Source: Photobacterium sp. CCB-ST2H9 (GTDB taxonomy: Bacteria > Pseudomonadota > Gammaproteobacteria > Enterobacterales > Vibrionaceae). From it: a stretch of DNA of 64,000 bases. The notes beneath the pieces were generated by a model that had not been told where the DNA came from, made no database searches, and was given only the letters and a program-made list of their open reading frames with translations. How positions within the stretch are numbered: the stretch's first letter is position 1; each line of letters opens with the position of its first letter. Positions 17,630 through 27,626 of the stretch are shown in pieces. The position numbers and the translations under genes were made by a program. Location of the stretch: NCBI RefSeq assembly GCF_023151555.2, contig NZ_CP100425.1:2728001-2792000 (forward strand), read 5' to 3'.

Positions 17630-20600
17630 TCAGCCCTGAACACTGATCCGGCTGCGTCCGCCGCCCATGGCTTCCACGGCCACCTGCACTCCAATCCGCT
17701 CCACCAGGGTGCCCACGTGAGAAATAACGCCAATCTGGCGGCCATCTGCCTGCAGCGCATCGAGACAGGCCAGCGCCATTTCCAGACTGTCCGGATCCAG
17801 CGTGCCGAAGCCTTCATCAATAAAGAGTGACCCCAGCTGGCGTGTATCCGCAGCCAGTGAGGCCAGCGCCAGCGCCAGAGCCAGCGAGACCAGGAAACTC
17901 TCACCGCCGGACAGCGACTCGACGCTGCGGACTTCATCACCCATGTCATGGTCGATCACCTGCAGCGCCAGCGGACTGCCCGGAACCGGTTGCAGCGCAT
18001 AGCGCGGTGCCAGATCCCCAAGGTGCTCATTGGCCAGCAGGACCAGTTGCTGCAGCGTCAGTCCCTGTGCCAGCGTGCGGAATTTACTTCCGTTCGACGA
18101 ACCGATCAGCTCGCTCATTTCCAGCCACAACTCGGTATGCTGCTGTTGCTGCTGTAACTGCCGGGTCAGGTCTCCGGCCTGTTGCTCTGCCTGTCCGGCC
18201 TGAGCCAGTCGCTGACGCAGACTGAAATACTGCTCTTCAAGCGTCCCCTTCTCAGCCTGCCACTGCGCTTTACATGCTTGCTGATGTTCCGATGCCAGTG
18301 AAATCTCCTGCGCCTGGAACCAGGCTCTGGCGGTTTCTGCATTCGGCACATGCTCTTTCAGCGCCTGCTCCCGCTCTGACAGCCGGGTCTGAGCCGCTGC
18401 CAGCGTCTGTTCCAGAATGCGCAGAGCCGATTTTTCCTGGGTGACCCAGTCTTCATCCCGGCTGAGCAACGCCACCAGCTCACTTTCCGCCATCCCCAAC
18501 TTCTGATGCCAGCTTTGCCATAACTGAATTACTTTGCCATGTTCGGTCTCCGCATCACTCAGTTGCTGCCGGACACTCTTCAACGCCGACTGGGATGCGG
18601 CATACGCCTCCCCAGCTTGTCGCTGCTGCAGTTCACAGGAAGCCACTGCCTGACGGGCCTTTTCAATCAGAGCCTTATGTTGCGCTTCCAGTGGCGCCAG
18701 AGGCTGATCACCGACCAGCGCCTGGCGTTCCTGCCACAACTGCTGGATCTGACGGGACAGCTCTGCCTGTTTCTGCTCTGTCTCAGCCAGTTGTTTTTGC
18801 AGGTTCTGAATTTGTGTTTGCCCCTGCGTCAGCACAGGGACAAGTTCATGCAGTTGCCTGTCCGTGCTTTGCAGCGTCTGCTGCCATTGCCGGTAATCTT
18901 CAACCTGCTGATTCAAATTCTGTTTATATTGTTCTTCGCCGAGCTCTCGCAACTCTGTCAGCCATACGTCACTGCCAAACTGCTGGTTCAGCGCCTCGGC
19001 TCTCTGGCTGCGTACCGCGTGTTGTTCCTGCTGCTGTTCTTCGAGTGAAGCCAGCCTTGCCTGCCGGCCGGCTTCCTCCTGAGCGAGCAGATGTAAATCA
19101 TGGGACAGACGGGATTCAGCCTGTGTCAGTTGCTGAAGGTGCTGCTCGATTGTACGTCCCTGTTTCAGGCGATTCTGGCCCGCTTCATACTGCTGCTGAA
19201 GATGATTCAGCGCCGGATGTAACTGCTCAGCCTCATGCTGCCATGCCTGCATCTGCTCCCGTAAAGCAGCAACCTTAATGTCAGCGGAAAGCGTAATCTC
19301 CAGTGACTGTGCCAGAGAACAAACCTGTGCTGAAATTGTGCCCGACACCGCCTGGATACTGGCCAGTTCATCACGCATCACGGCTAAACGCTGTGCATGC
19401 TGCGGCAACAGCTGCTCAAGGTGATGGCGTTCACCTTCCAGGGCCTGATACTGCTTTGTCAGCGTCTGGCGGCGTTGATGCTGCTGCTCCAGCAGACTTT
19501 CAACGACCGGATGCTGCTCTGCATAAGGGTGATCCGCCCCGCCGCAGAGCGGGCAAGGCTCGCCCGGTCTGAGCAAAGTACGGTAATCCGTCAGCTGCAG
19601 TACGGCCTGATTTTGCTGGAACTGATGCTCTGATTCTTCAAGACGCGCGGCGAGCTGAGTCATTTCCGGAGCGAGCTCCTGCAAGCGTTTCCCGGCACTC
19701 TGATGTGCCTGATTCAGCTCCTGCTGTTCCTGTGACAGCCGTCCGGCTCGCTCCAGCAGGGCACTCCATTCCTGTGCCTGCGCCATCAACTGCCGCAGCC
19801 CGTCCAGTCGCTGCTGACTCAGACGATGTTCCCGCTGACTTGCTTCCTGCGCCGTTTCCAGTGCAGTCAAATCCAGCTCGTTCAATTGCTGAATGAACTG
19901 CTGCTTTTGTGTAAGCAACTGCTCAATGTTTTGCTTGAATTTACTTTCCTGAAGCCTGAATGCCTGCTGGTCCTGCAGCGCTTGCTGACTCTCTTTTCTG
20001 AACCGGCTTAGTGCGCGATGAGCGCTCAGGTACTGTTTCAGGTTGTCCTGAACAGGCTGAAACTGCTCGGAAACGGCTGCCAGTTTCTGGTTCTGTTCGA
20101 GCCTGACGGACAACTGCTGACTACGACTCTGAAGCGCTTGCTGTTCAGCCAGCTTGTTCTGATACTCACGATCTTCCTGCGTTCGTTGCTGCTGCAACAA
20201 CTGAATTTCCTGAGCCAGCGACTGGTGCTGAAGTTCCAGGCCTTCCTTTTTTTGGTCAAGGATTTGTGCCTGCTTCAGACTGGGCTCCAGTTGCTGCCAC
20301 GCTTGCTGCACCTGAGCCAGAGACTGTTGCGACTGCTGCACTGCCGCATCGGCCTGTTGCCGCTGCTGCTGATGCATTTCCAGATCCTGTTGCGCGGTTG
20401 TGAGCGACTGCTTCAGACGCTCAGTGAGCTGCCCGGACTGATTCAGCAAAGTAAAATCTGCGCGCGCAGGCTGAGCCTTTTCAAGCTGCTCAAGGTACAG
20501 ATTCCTTGGCGCGGCCTGTTCGCACTGCGTTTTTGCCTCAGTCAGCGTCTGCACACTCTGTGTTATCCGTTCCTGCAACGCAGCTTCGGTCTGTAGGGCC

Positions 20601-21394
20601 TGCTGATGTTGTCCGAATTCAGCCAGTCGGCTGTCACAGGCCGCCAGCTGAGATTTCAGGCCTGAAATCTCTTCATTCAGCGCCTGTTTTTCTTCCTCAG
20701 TCAGCAGCGCGATATCGCCCAGTTTCTCCTGTAACTGAGCCAGTTTCAGCTTTTCATCCCGGGCTTTTTCAAACGCAGCAACCGACAGACGGGCATAGAT
20801 TTCACCGCCGGTCATTTTCTCCAGCAGCGCTGCCCGCTCGTCGGCACCGGCTTTGAGGAAAGCAGCAAACTCCCCCTGCGGCAGCATGACTGCACGGCGG
20901 AACTGATCAAAGGTCAGGCCAATCAGCCGTTCAATTTCAGTCTGTACTTCCTGCTTTTTCCCGGCAAAGCGCTGACCGCTGTCCAGATTCTCCAGCCACT
21001 GCTCCGCCGCCTGCACCCGGCCTTCGGCATTGCCTCGGGCCCGGCGAACCTGCCAGCGGGCGCGCCAGCGGGTGCCGTCATTTGCCTGAAAATCAACCTC
21101 AGCAAACGCCTCTGCTTTCCCGCGCGACAAAATGCTGCGCACATCATTGGCTTTGATCCGATTGCTGTCTTCACCGCGACCAATTTCAGCATCATTCTTT
21201 TTGTTCGACTGTAACCGCGGCATCCGGTCATACAGTGCCAGACAGATGGCATCCAGCAGGGTTGACTTCCCCGCTCCGGTTTTTCCGGTAATGGCAAACA
21301 GACCTGCTTCACCCAGCCGCCCGTTGGCAAAATCAATCTCAAACTGTGTTTGCAGGCTGGCAAGATTCTCGCCTCTCAACGCCAGAATTTTCAT
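17630..21394 (-). CDS. sbcC: Exonuclease subunit SbcC
   Basis: A 1254-aa SMC-like ATPase subunit of the SbcCD nuclease, which opens hairpin and protein-blocked DNA ends. Walker A is ITGKTGAGKST (about residues 34-44). Very long Gln/Glu/Leu-rich coiled-coil arms flank a zinc hook CPLCGG near residue 615. The C-terminal signature VESLSGGESFLVSLALALAL and Walker B SLFIDEGFGTLD complete the head. It is longer than E. coli SbcC (1048 aa), mostly in the coiled coils. It starts 15 bases after sbcD. Confidence 0.96.
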   Translation of the reverse strand: MKILALRGENLASLQTQFEIDFANGRLGEAGLFAITGKTGAGKSTLLDAICLALYDRMPRLQSNKKNDAEIGRGEDSNRIKANDVRSILSRGKAEAFAEVDFQANDGTRWRARWQVRRARGNAEGRVQAAEQWLENLDSGQRFAGKKQEVQTEIERLIGLTFDQFRRAVMLPQGEFAAFLKAGADERAALLEKMTGGEIYARLSVAAFEKARDEKLKLAQLQEKLGDIALLTEEEKQALNEEISGLKSQLAACDSRLAEFGQHQQALQTEAALQERITQSVQTLTEAKTQCEQAAPRNLYLEQLEKAQPARADFTLLNQSGQLTERLKQSLTTAQQDLEMHQQQRQQADAAVQQSQQSLAQVQQAWQQLEPSLKQAQILDQKKEGLELQHQSLAQEIQLLQQQRTQEDREYQNKLAEQQALQSRSQQLSVRLEQNQKLAAVSEQFQPVQDNLKQYLSAHRALSRFRKESQQALQDQQAFRLQESKFKQNIEQLLTQKQQFIQQLNELDLTALETAQEASQREHRLSQQRLDGLRQLMAQAQEWSALLERAGRLSQEQQELNQAHQSAGKRLQELAPEMTQLAARLEESEHQFQQNQAVLQLTDYRTLLRPGEPCPLCGGADHPYAEQHPVVESLLEQQHQRRQTLTKQYQALEGERHHLEQLLPQHAQRLAVMRDELASIQAVSGTISAQVCSLAQSLEITLSADIKVAALREQMQAWQHEAEQLHPALNHLQQQYEAGQNRLKQGRTIEQHLQQLTQAESRLSHDLHLLAQEEAGRQARLASLEEQQQEQHAVRSQRAEALNQQFGSDVWLTELRELGEEQYKQNLNQQVEDYRQWQQTLQSTDRQLHELVPVLTQGQTQIQNLQKQLAETEQKQAELSRQIQQLWQERQALVGDQPLAPLEAQHKALIEKARQAVASCELQQRQAGEAYAASQSALKSVRQQLSDAETEHGKVIQLWQSWHQKLGMAESELVALLSRDEDWVTQEKSALRILEQTLAAAQTRLSEREQALKEHVPNAETARAWFQAQEISLASEHQQACKAQWQAEKGTLEEQYFSLRQRLAQAGQAEQQAGDLTRQLQQQQQHTELWLEMSELIGSSNGSKFRTLAQGLTLQQLVLLANEHLGDLAPRYALQPVPGSPLALQVIDHDMGDEVRSVESLSGGESFLVSLALALALASLAADTRQLGSLFIDEGFGTLDPDSLEMALACLDALQADGRQIGVISHVGTLVERIGVQVAVEAMGGGRSRISVQG

Positions 21395-21409
21395 GGTCTC
21401 TGTCTGCCT

Positions 21410-22645
21410 TTATTCCTGTTCATCTTCAATTTGCGTAAGCAACTGCTCGAAAGCATCCCGCATCGCCTCTGAGGGCTGGCCGTCATATTTCTTCTGCCAG
21501 CTCAGGTCAAATACCTGCTGAGGACTGACATCGGATAAACGCTGATGGGCCAGCGGCGACGTCTCTTCCTGCTGCCGGTAATGCGGTGTGATTTTAGCCA
21601 GCCGGACCGCCTTGCCTTCTAATACCTGCAACACTTTTTCACGCAGCATCGCCTGCGGCTTATCCAGCAACACCGGGACTTCAAGAAACGGCTGGGCTTC
21701 CCGAGGGCTGTCATCACGGTCCAGTTCTTTCAGAGCTGCCAGCACCGATTTGAGCGGCTGAGGCTCAGCAGGAACTTTCAGCATCTCAACCACTCTGGGC
21801 ACCGGGATCGGCTGAATTTCCGCGAGCTTTTCCCCGTCCAGCTCAACTAAAACCACCTGGTGCTTGTAATGACGCTCCGACATTGAGAGCGGTAAAGGTG
21901 AACCGCTGTAACGAATGTGTTCTGTCTGCGCAACCCGCTGAGCCAGATGCAAATGACCTAACGCGGCATAACAGAGCGACTCAGGAAAAATCGAGGCAGG
22001 CAATGCATGCTGATTCCCGCCCAGCACCCGACGTTCCGACATTTCAGAAAGCTGTCCCGATGCCATGTAAACATGTCCCATGCCGATCAGCGCCTGCCCC
22101 GGCTCACGCCGTTGCTTGGCAGCATCCGTCACCTGCTGATACAGAATTTCGACCCCTTTGATCAAGCGGTCATCGTTCTCGCTCAGATCGTCTGTCCGCA
22201 GATCACTGCTGCGCAGGAAAGGCACCGCGAGCACCCAGGCTGCCGTGTGCCCGTTTTTATCGGTGAGCGGCACCAACAGACGATCCATCTCAAGCTGGCC
22301 CTGTTCATCGCGGCTGATCCCTCCGACCAGGTGAAGATCAAACGCCTTCAGCAGCTCATGCGGCGCGTCCAGCTTACTTGGGGAGTCGTGATTCCCGCCC
22401 GTGATCACCACATTGAGATCCGGCAACGTTTTTGCCAGCCGGGCCAGAAAGCGGTACAGCATCCGCCAGGCACTCGCAGGCGGATTAGCCGTATCGAAAA
22501 TATCGCCCGCCACCAGCAGGGCATCCACCTGCTCAGCTTCCAGCGTTTCAGCCAGCCAGTTCAGAAACTGCTGGTGCTCGTATTCACGCGGATAGCCATG
22601 CAGCTGATGGCCGAGGTGCCAGTCTGAGGTATGTAATATTTTCAT
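21410..22645 (-). CDS. sbcD: Exonuclease subunit SbcD
   Basis: A 411-aa metallophosphoesterase (Mre11 family), the nuclease subunit of SbcCD. I start it at the ATG at 22645, which begins exactly with the family motif MKILHTSDWHLGH. A longer frame to 22783 adds 46 residues without similarity. Metal-ligand motifs follow: GDIFDTANPP, GGNHDSP and GHLHLAQ. It is co-transcribed with sbcC and divergent from rdgC. Confidence 0.96.
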   Translation of the reverse strand: MKILHTSDWHLGHQLHGYPREYEHQQFLNWLAETLEAEQVDALLVAGDIFDTANPPASAWRMLYRFLARLAKTLPDLNVVITGGNHDSPSKLDAPHELLKAFDLHLVGGISRDEQGQLEMDRLLVPLTDKNGHTAAWVLAVPFLRSSDLRTDDLSENDDRLIKGVEILYQQVTDAAKQRREPGQALIGMGHVYMASGQLSEMSERRVLGGNQHALPASIFPESLCYAALGHLHLAQRVAQTEHIRYSGSPLPLSMSERHYKHQVVLVELDGEKLAEIQPIPVPRVVEMLKVPAEPQPLKSVLAALKELDRDDSPREAQPFLEVPVLLDKPQAMLREKVLQVLEGKAVRLAKITPHYRQQEETSPLAHQRLSDVSPQQVFDLSWQKKYDGQPSEAMRDAFEQLLTQIEDEQE

Positions 22646-22866
22646 GCTGTTAGAATCATCGCGGACAGGGATAGTCAGAATTTGGAACCGATTGTACCTC
22701 AGGCAGGTAAGCGGAAGGTGAAGAGACCGGAAAAAATTGCGACACAGTCTGACTGATTTCCTCCGCCGAAATTCATCGGCCAAACAAAGTGCACCAGCCT
22801 AGCATCGGACAGCGACTTGGGTATAAGATTGTCGGCCCAATGCACAACCTAGGATCTGTCCCAACT

Positions 22867-23781
22867 ATGCTGTGGTTTAAAAACCTGCTGACCTATCGCT
22901 TCAGCCGCGACATCAACATCAACCCGGATGAGCTGGAAAAGCAGCTGGAAGAGTTCCGGTTCACTCCCTGCGGCAGCCAGGACATCCAGAAATTTGGCTG
23001 GGTCTCTGCGCTGGGTAAACACGGTGACATGTATACGCACGTGGCCGGTGACAACATTCTGCTCTGTGTCCGGAAAGAAGAAAAAATGCTGCCAGCTTCC
23101 GTGATTAAAGAATCTCTGAATGCCAAAGTGGAAGCACAGGAAAAAGAACAGGGCCGTAAACTGAAGAAAAACGAAAAAGACACCCTGAAAGATGAAATCG
23201 TCATGGATCTGCTGCCGCGTGCCTTCAGCCGTCGCAGCCACACCTATGCGCTGATTATGCCGTCGCTCGGTTTGCTGCTGGTCGATGCCGGCAGCTTCAA
23301 GAAAGCCGAAGACTTACTGGGCCTGCTGCGTAAATCCATCGGCAGCCTGCCGGTTGTACCGGTCACCCTGGCCAAACCTGCCGCTCAGACCTTGACCGAG
23401 TGGGTCCGTTCCGGTGACTCACCGAACGGTTTCACCATCGGCGAAGAAGCAGAACTGAAAGCGATTCTGGAAGATGGCGGCGTGATTCGCTGTAAACAGC
23501 AGGATCTGAGCTGTGATGAAATTCTGGCTCACATCGAAGCAGACAAAATGGTGACCAAGCTAGCCATGAACTGGCAGGAGCGGATCGACTTCGTGCTGGC
23601 CGATGACCTGTCTTTGAAACGTCTGAAGTTTTCTGATGAGCTGCGAGAGCAAAACGACGATATTGACCGCGAAGATATGGCACAGCGTCTGGATGCTGAC
23701 CTGTCTCTGATGTGCGGTGAACTCTCTGCCATCCTGCCCAACCTGTTTGAAGAAATGGGTGGTCTGGAAGATCGCGTCTGA
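22867..23781 (+). CDS. rdgC: Recombination-associated protein RdgC
   Basis: A 304-aa ring-forming DNA-binding protein that limits RecA activity. The start is placed at the ATG at 22867, giving the family N-terminus [14 protein letters not shown] and a length equal to E. coli RdgC (303 aa); a frame starting at 22789 adds 26 unrelated residues. It is a single gene divergent from sbcDC and closed by a stem-loop. Confidence 0.95.
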   Translation: MLWFKNLLTYRFSRDININPDELEKQLEEFRFTPCGSQDIQKFGWVSALGKHGDMYTHVAGDNILLCVRKEEKMLPASVIKESLNAKVEAQEKEQGRKLKKNEKDTLKDEIVMDLLPRAFSRRSHTYALIMPSLGLLLVDAGSFKKAEDLLGLLRKSIGSLPVVPVTLAKPAAQTLTEWVRSGDSPNGFTIGEEAELKAILEDGGVIRCKQQDLSCDEILAHIEADKMVTKLAMNWQERIDFVLADDLSLKRLKFSDELREQNDDIDREDMAQRLDADLSLMCGELSAILPNLFEEMGGLEDRV

Positions 23782-23823
23782 TCAGACGTTGTCTTGCCCG
23801 GGCACTTAAATCCCCCCAATAAA

Positions 23824-23856
23824 AAGCCCCCGCGTCCTCAACAGACACGGGGGCTT
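23824..23856. terminator. Terminator between rdgC and nfeD
   Basis: A long stem built on CCCCCG/CGGGGG, extended on both sides with one internal mismatch, has AATAAAAA on its left, giving a U tract for the minus-strand nfeD transcript, and TTATTG on its right. Confidence 0.85.
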
Positions 23857-23876
23857 ATTGATTGAGCAACAATCGC

Positions 23877-24368
23877 CTAACTGGCGTCTTCGCGAACCAG
23901 AGGCTTGACAGTGAAACGGCCGACATCAACTGCGACCACCTCAACTTCTTGCCCTTTTTCCAGCACATTGCCGTGGTAATCATGGCTTAACACCAGAGTC
24001 CAGCTGATCCCTGAATATTTCACTGTTCCGTTTTGCTCATGACTGAGCGGCGCATCCAGACGGAATTTCAGGCCGATAAAGTCACTGCTGGTATTGTTGA
24101 CGGGTCTTTGCGACTGCTGTGAATTTTTCATCGGTTTCCACAGCAAGAGCGTCAGCAATCCGGCACCAATGCCACTGACCCCGACCAATGCCGGGAAGGT
24201 CTCCGGCACCACACCCACCAGCGACAGCGTCCCCGTCAATACAGCGGAAACCCCGAGCGCCAGCAGCACAATGGTCGACAACCCCAGCATCCAGACTTCA
24301 ATGGCCAGCAACAGCAGACCAACCACGATAGTTAACTGGGCCGGGCTTAATCCAAACAGCTCAGTCAT
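23877..24368 (-). CDS. NfeD-family membrane protein
   Basis: A 163-aa protein with three or four hydrophobic helices in residues 10-75 and a C-terminal beta-barrel (OB-fold) domain from about residue 92 (SDFIGLKFRLD to GRFTVKPLV), the layout of short NfeD proteins such as E. coli YbbK's partner YbbJ. It lies 2 bases after the SPFH-domain gene; such pairs act together in membrane microdomain or quality control functions. Confidence 0.92.
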   Translation of the reverse strand: MTELFGLSPAQLTIVVGLLLLAIEVWMLGLSTIVLLALGVSAVLTGTLSLVGVVPETFPALVGVSGIGAGLLTLLLWKPMKNSQQSQRPVNNTSSDFIGLKFRLDAPLSHEQNGTVKYSGISWTLVLSHDYHGNVLEKGQEVEVVAVDVGRFTVKPLVREDAS

Positions 24369-24370
24369 GA

Positions 24371-25357
24371 TTACTGCTCCTCAGGCAAGCCCTTCTGCGG
24401 TGCTTTTCCGCCCTGCTGGCGGTTCAGCTGATGAATAATGGTCATCGCCTCGGCCACGACATTACTGGCTGAAGCACTGCTGTCCGGCAGAAGAACCACT
24501 GAAGATTCTTTTGCAATGGCTTCTCTGGCCTGGATGGCTTTACCCGCCAGATCCAGCTGGATGGCTTTCTGGCCTTCATCGGTTACCGCAACATGACCAA
24601 TGATTGTCAGCGCATCCGCTTCTGCTTTCGAGACCGCCAGAATAGCCTGCGCCTCACCTTCTGCCTTCAGAACCTGCTCTGCTTTTTCTGCTTCCGCAGC
24701 CAGAACGCGAGCCTGCTTCATCCCTTCCGCGATATTGATTTCGCTCTGGCGTTTACCTTCAGATTCCAGAATCACCGCACGCTTTTCCCGCTCGGCTTTC
24801 ATCTGACGCTCCATCGCGTCCAGCACTGAACGCGGCGGTTCAATATCTTTGATTTCATAGCGCAGCACCTGCACGCCCCAAGGCATCGCAGCATCGTTGA
24901 TGGCCGAGACAATCGCGGTATTCAGATTTTCACGCTCTTCAAATGTCTTATCGAGATCCATCTTACCGACTTCACTCCGCATCGTGGTTTGTGCCAACTG
25001 GGTGACTGAGAAAATATAGTCATCCACACCGTAACTGGCTTTGTAAGGGTCAACGACCTTGATATACAACACGCCGTCAACCACCAGCGAGATGTTATCT
25101 TTCGTAATCGCCGACTGGCTCGGTACATCGTACGCCTGCTCTTTCAGCGTCTGGCTGTATGCCACGCGATCAATTAAAGGCACCAGAAAGTTCAGACCGG
25201 CTTCCATGGTCTTGTGATATTTGCCGAATCGCTCCACCACAACAGCAGTATTTTGCGGTACAAACTTAATCGCACTGCGAAGAATGACGATAATCAGAAT
25301 CGCCAGAACAACCCAGATGCTGAGTACAGATGAAATGATATCCTCGATATACATCAT
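24371..25357 (-). CDS. qmcA: SPFH/stomatin-like membrane protein QmcA
   Basis: A 328-aa protein with an N-terminal membrane anchor (about residues 10-27), the SPFH domain (VVERFGKYHKTMEAGLNFLVPLIDRV to about 210) and an alanine/glutamate-rich coiled coil (about 200-270) used for ring assembly. It matches E. coli QmcA (305 aa), a stomatin/prohibitin homologue. It is the first gene of the qmcA-nfeD operon. Confidence 0.93.
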   Translation of the reverse strand: MMYIEDIISSVLSIWVVLAILIIVILRSAIKFVPQNTAVVVERFGKYHKTMEAGLNFLVPLIDRVAYSQTLKEQAYDVPSQSAITKDNISLVVDGVLYIKVVDPYKASYGVDDYIFSVTQLAQTTMRSEVGKMDLDKTFEERENLNTAIVSAINDAAMPWGVQVLRYEIKDIEPPRSVLDAMERQMKAEREKRAVILESEGKRQSEINIAEGMKQARVLAAEAEKAEQVLKAEGEAQAILAVSKAEADALTIIGHVAVTDEGQKAIQLDLAGKAIQAREAIAKESSVVLLPDSSASASNVVAEAMTIIHQLNRQQGGKAPQKGLPEEQ

Positions 25358-25685
25358 TAATTTCCAACCATATGCAATGAGTGAGACATTATGAGATTAA
25401 ATGGGAAAAACGAACAGCCTTAAATTTACCTAAGGTGCTTAAAATAACCCGGTATATCTCTATAAACGACCAAATATGTATGGGGCTTAGCTCATACACC
25501 AACAAAGACTCAAATATGCATGCCGCAATGAATACCCATAAAAAGTTTCAGGCTATTTGCCAGCGCGCAGCCTTCACAGTAAAATCCGCCCTCTGTTTTT
25601 CGTCTCCCGTATGTTTATCTCCGGATAAACAGGAGTTCGACCTGATCTGACATCAGACTTTGACCCAGAAGGGGAATCCCGAGTT
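25358..25685. other. Intergenic region between qmcA and trhP
   Basis: No gene with a convincing ribosome site is seen in these 328 AT-rich bases. They hold the divergent promoters of qmcA and trhP. A weak plus-strand open frame starting with GTG at 25381 lacks a ribosome site and family resemblance. Confidence 0.6.
25557..25585 (+). promoter_or_regulatory. Sigma-70 promoter of trhP
   Basis: A TTGCCA -35 box and a TAAAAT -10 box are separated by 17 bases, about 100 bases before the trhP start codon. Confidence 0.65.
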
Positions 25686-27059
25686 ATGTTTAAACCTGAA
25701 TTGTTATCGCCTGCCGGCAGCCTGAAAAACATGCGTTATGCCTTTGCCTATGGCGCAGATGCGGTTTACGCAGGCCAGCCACGTTACAGCCTGCGTGTCC
25801 GCAACAACGAGTTCAACCATGAGAACCTGAAAATTGGCATCGACGAAGCCCATGCTCAGGGGAAGAAATTCTATGTCGTCTGTAACATTCAGCCTCATAA
25901 CTCAAAACTAAAAACCTTCATCCGCGACCTGACCCCGATCATCGAGATGGGTCCGGATGCCCTGATCATGTCCGATCCCGGCCTGATCATGATGGTGCGT
26001 GAAAGCTTCCCGGACATGCCAATTCATCTCTCCGTTCAGGCCAATGCCGTCAACTGGGCAACGGTGAAGTTCTGGGCATCGCAGGGCGTAGAACGTGTCA
26101 TCCTGTCGCGCGAACTGTCTCTGGAAGAGATCGAAGAAATCCGCGAGAAATGTCCGGAAACCGAGCTTGAAATTTTTGTTCACGGCGCACTGTGCATGGC
26201 TTACTCCGGCCGCTGCCTGCTGTCGGGTTATATGAACAAGCGTGACCCGAACCAGGGTACCTGTACCAACGCCTGCCGCTGGGAATACAAAGCAGAAGCG
26301 GCGAAAGAAGATGATGCCGGTCAGATCGTCGAAGTTCAGGATGCCAGTGCCGCCGTTCAGATCCAGGACGTCGCACCGACTCTGGGTGAAGGCCAGACAA
26401 CCGATCAAGTGGTTCTGCTGAGTGAAAGCCATCGTCCGGAAGAGAAAATGGCCGCATTCGAAGACGAACACGGCACTTATATCATGAACTCCAAAGACCT
26501 GCGGGCAGTTCAGCACGTTGAGCGTCTGAGCCGGATGGGCGTTCATTCACTCAAGATTGAAGGCCGCACCAAATCGTTCTACTACTGTGCCCGGACCGCT
26601 CAGGTTTACCGTAAAGCCATTGATGATGCCGCCGAAGGCAAGCCATTTGATGAAACCCTGATGAGCACCCTGGAAAGCCTGGCGCATCGCGGTTATACCG
26701 AAGGGTTCCTGCGCCGTCATACCCATGATGCTTATCAGAACTATGACTACGGTTACTCCATCTCCGACAGTCAGCAGTTTGTCGGAGAATTCACAGGCCA
26801 GCGTCGCGGCGAACTGGCTGAGGTTGAGGTCCGGAATAAATTTATGGTGGGAGACAGTCTGGAACTGATGACGCCAAACGGCAACATCACTTTCACACTG
26901 GAAAGCATGGAGAACCGTAAATCAGAATCAATAGACGATGCCAAAGGCAGCGGCCACTTCGTCTTCATTCCGGTTCCGGAAGATCTGGATCTGTCGTATG
27001 CCCTGCTGATGCGTAACCTGACAGGCAACGCAACAACACGGAATCCAACTGCAGCCTGA
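25686..27059 (+). CDS. trhP: tRNA 5-hydroxyuridine modification protein TrhP (YegQ, U32 family)
   Basis: A 457-aa U32 peptidase-family protein. It has the family start FKPELLSPAGSLKNMRYAFAYGADAVYAG, the motif ELEIFVHGALCMAYSGRCLLS and the cysteine cluster CTNACRWEY, which with other cysteines carries an Fe-S cluster. Despite the peptidase label, TrhP makes 5-hydroxyuridine at position 34 of several tRNAs. The length matches E. coli YegQ (453 aa). A GGGGA ribosome site supports the start. The ferredoxin gene yfhL lies nearby downstream. Confidence 0.93.
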   Translation: MFKPELLSPAGSLKNMRYAFAYGADAVYAGQPRYSLRVRNNEFNHENLKIGIDEAHAQGKKFYVVCNIQPHNSKLKTFIRDLTPIIEMGPDALIMSDPGLIMMVRESFPDMPIHLSVQANAVNWATVKFWASQGVERVILSRELSLEEIEEIREKCPETELEIFVHGALCMAYSGRCLLSGYMNKRDPNQGTCTNACRWEYKAEAAKEDDAGQIVEVQDASAAVQIQDVAPTLGEGQTTDQVVLLSESHRPEEKMAAFEDEHGTYIMNSKDLRAVQHVERLSRMGVHSLKIEGRTKSFYYCARTAQVYRKAIDDAAEGKPFDETLMSTLESLAHRGYTEGFLRRHTHDAYQNYDYGYSISDSQQFVGEFTGQRRGELAEVEVRNKFMVGDSLELMTPNGNITFTLESMENRKSESIDDAKGSGHFVFIPVPEDLDLSYALLMRNLTGNATTRNPTAA

Positions 27060-27068
27060 TGACCTGCC

Positions 27069-27099
27069 CACCGTATTGCTGTCATCCGGCAATACGGTG
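27069..27099. terminator. Stem-loop after trhP
   Basis: A perfect 11-bp inverted repeat CACCGTATTGC/GCAATACGGTG with a 9-base loop starts 9 bases after the trhP stop. AT-rich sequence, including TTTTT at about 27110-27114, follows. Confidence 0.75.
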
Positions 27100-27104
27100 T
27101 TCAA

Positions 27105-27278
27105 TTAACTTTTTACAGTTACATTCGGAATATCAGAGCATTTGATAGGAATGGTATACCTCACTCCCTGCTGCATCATTTCCTGCTGACAGATCGGCTC
27201 TGTCGTTATTTCCGTCCAGCCCCAGCCAAGAATAATAGAGACGACAATCAACGCTATGGGGTCTAATCTCACCTTCAT
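27105..27278 (-). CDS. Small membrane peptide, 57 aa, unknown function
   Basis: A 57-codon frame starts at the ATG at 27276-27278 with GGGGAG placed 6 bases upstream. The peptide has one hydrophobic helix (PIALIVVSIILGWGW, residues 7-21), then a polar tail with two cysteines (C30, C47) that would face the periplasm if the N-terminus stays inside. The stop lies next to the trhP terminator, so the two genes converge. I do not recognise a family. The good ribosome site and the clean helix make it a likely real gene. Confidence 0.6.
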   Translation of the reverse strand: MKVRLDPIALIVVSIILGWGWTEITTEPICQQEMMQQGVRYTIPIKCSDIPNVTVKS

Positions 27279-27626
27279 TTAATGCTCCCCCGCATATATC
27301 AGGAACCACGAAAGTAACCTGAATACAATTCAGGTACTTCACTTCAACCTCAATGCCAGCCGGGCTTAATGCTGCTGATCGCCCGAAACCAGCATTGTCA
27401 CGAACACATATGAAGTGCGGCTAAGTGAGAAATAACGTTAAATCGACCCCATTCCGTAAACATCTGACGTAAATATGACCATATACCCCGTTTTATTTGG
27501 CCTTCGCGACTTCTGTGCTAAACTTGCGCCGTTTTATCTCCTTTCAATTTTTGGGGACATATCACACCCCGCGAAGGATCGTCTCTTCTGTAAGCGAATG
27601 CTTTAAATTTCTGCGGATGTAATCTT
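27279..27626. other. Intergenic region upstream of yfhL
   Basis: No further coding frame is convincing in these 348 bases. They contain the promoters of the small membrane gene (leftward) and of yfhL (rightward), and an untranslated yfhL leader of about 95 bases. Confidence 0.55.
27497..27524 (+). promoter_or_regulatory. Candidate sigma-70 promoter of yfhL
   Basis: A TTGGCC -35 box and a TAAACT -10 box with a 16-base spacer lie about 100 bases before the yfhL start. Confidence 0.55.

Noticed and set aside
17630..21394. Many plus-strand frames opposite sbcC
   Set aside because: They arise from the biased Gln/Leu codons of the coiled-coil region of sbcC and have no start signals or domains.
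25381..25650. An 89-aa plus-strand frame between qmcA and trhP
   Set aside because: GTG start without a ribosome site, overlaps the likely trhP promoter, and shows no recognisable domain.
27133..27342. A 69-aa minus-strand frame downstream of trhP
   Set aside because: It lies in another frame of the same bases as the 57-aa membrane peptide, which has the better ribosome site and a coherent helix.
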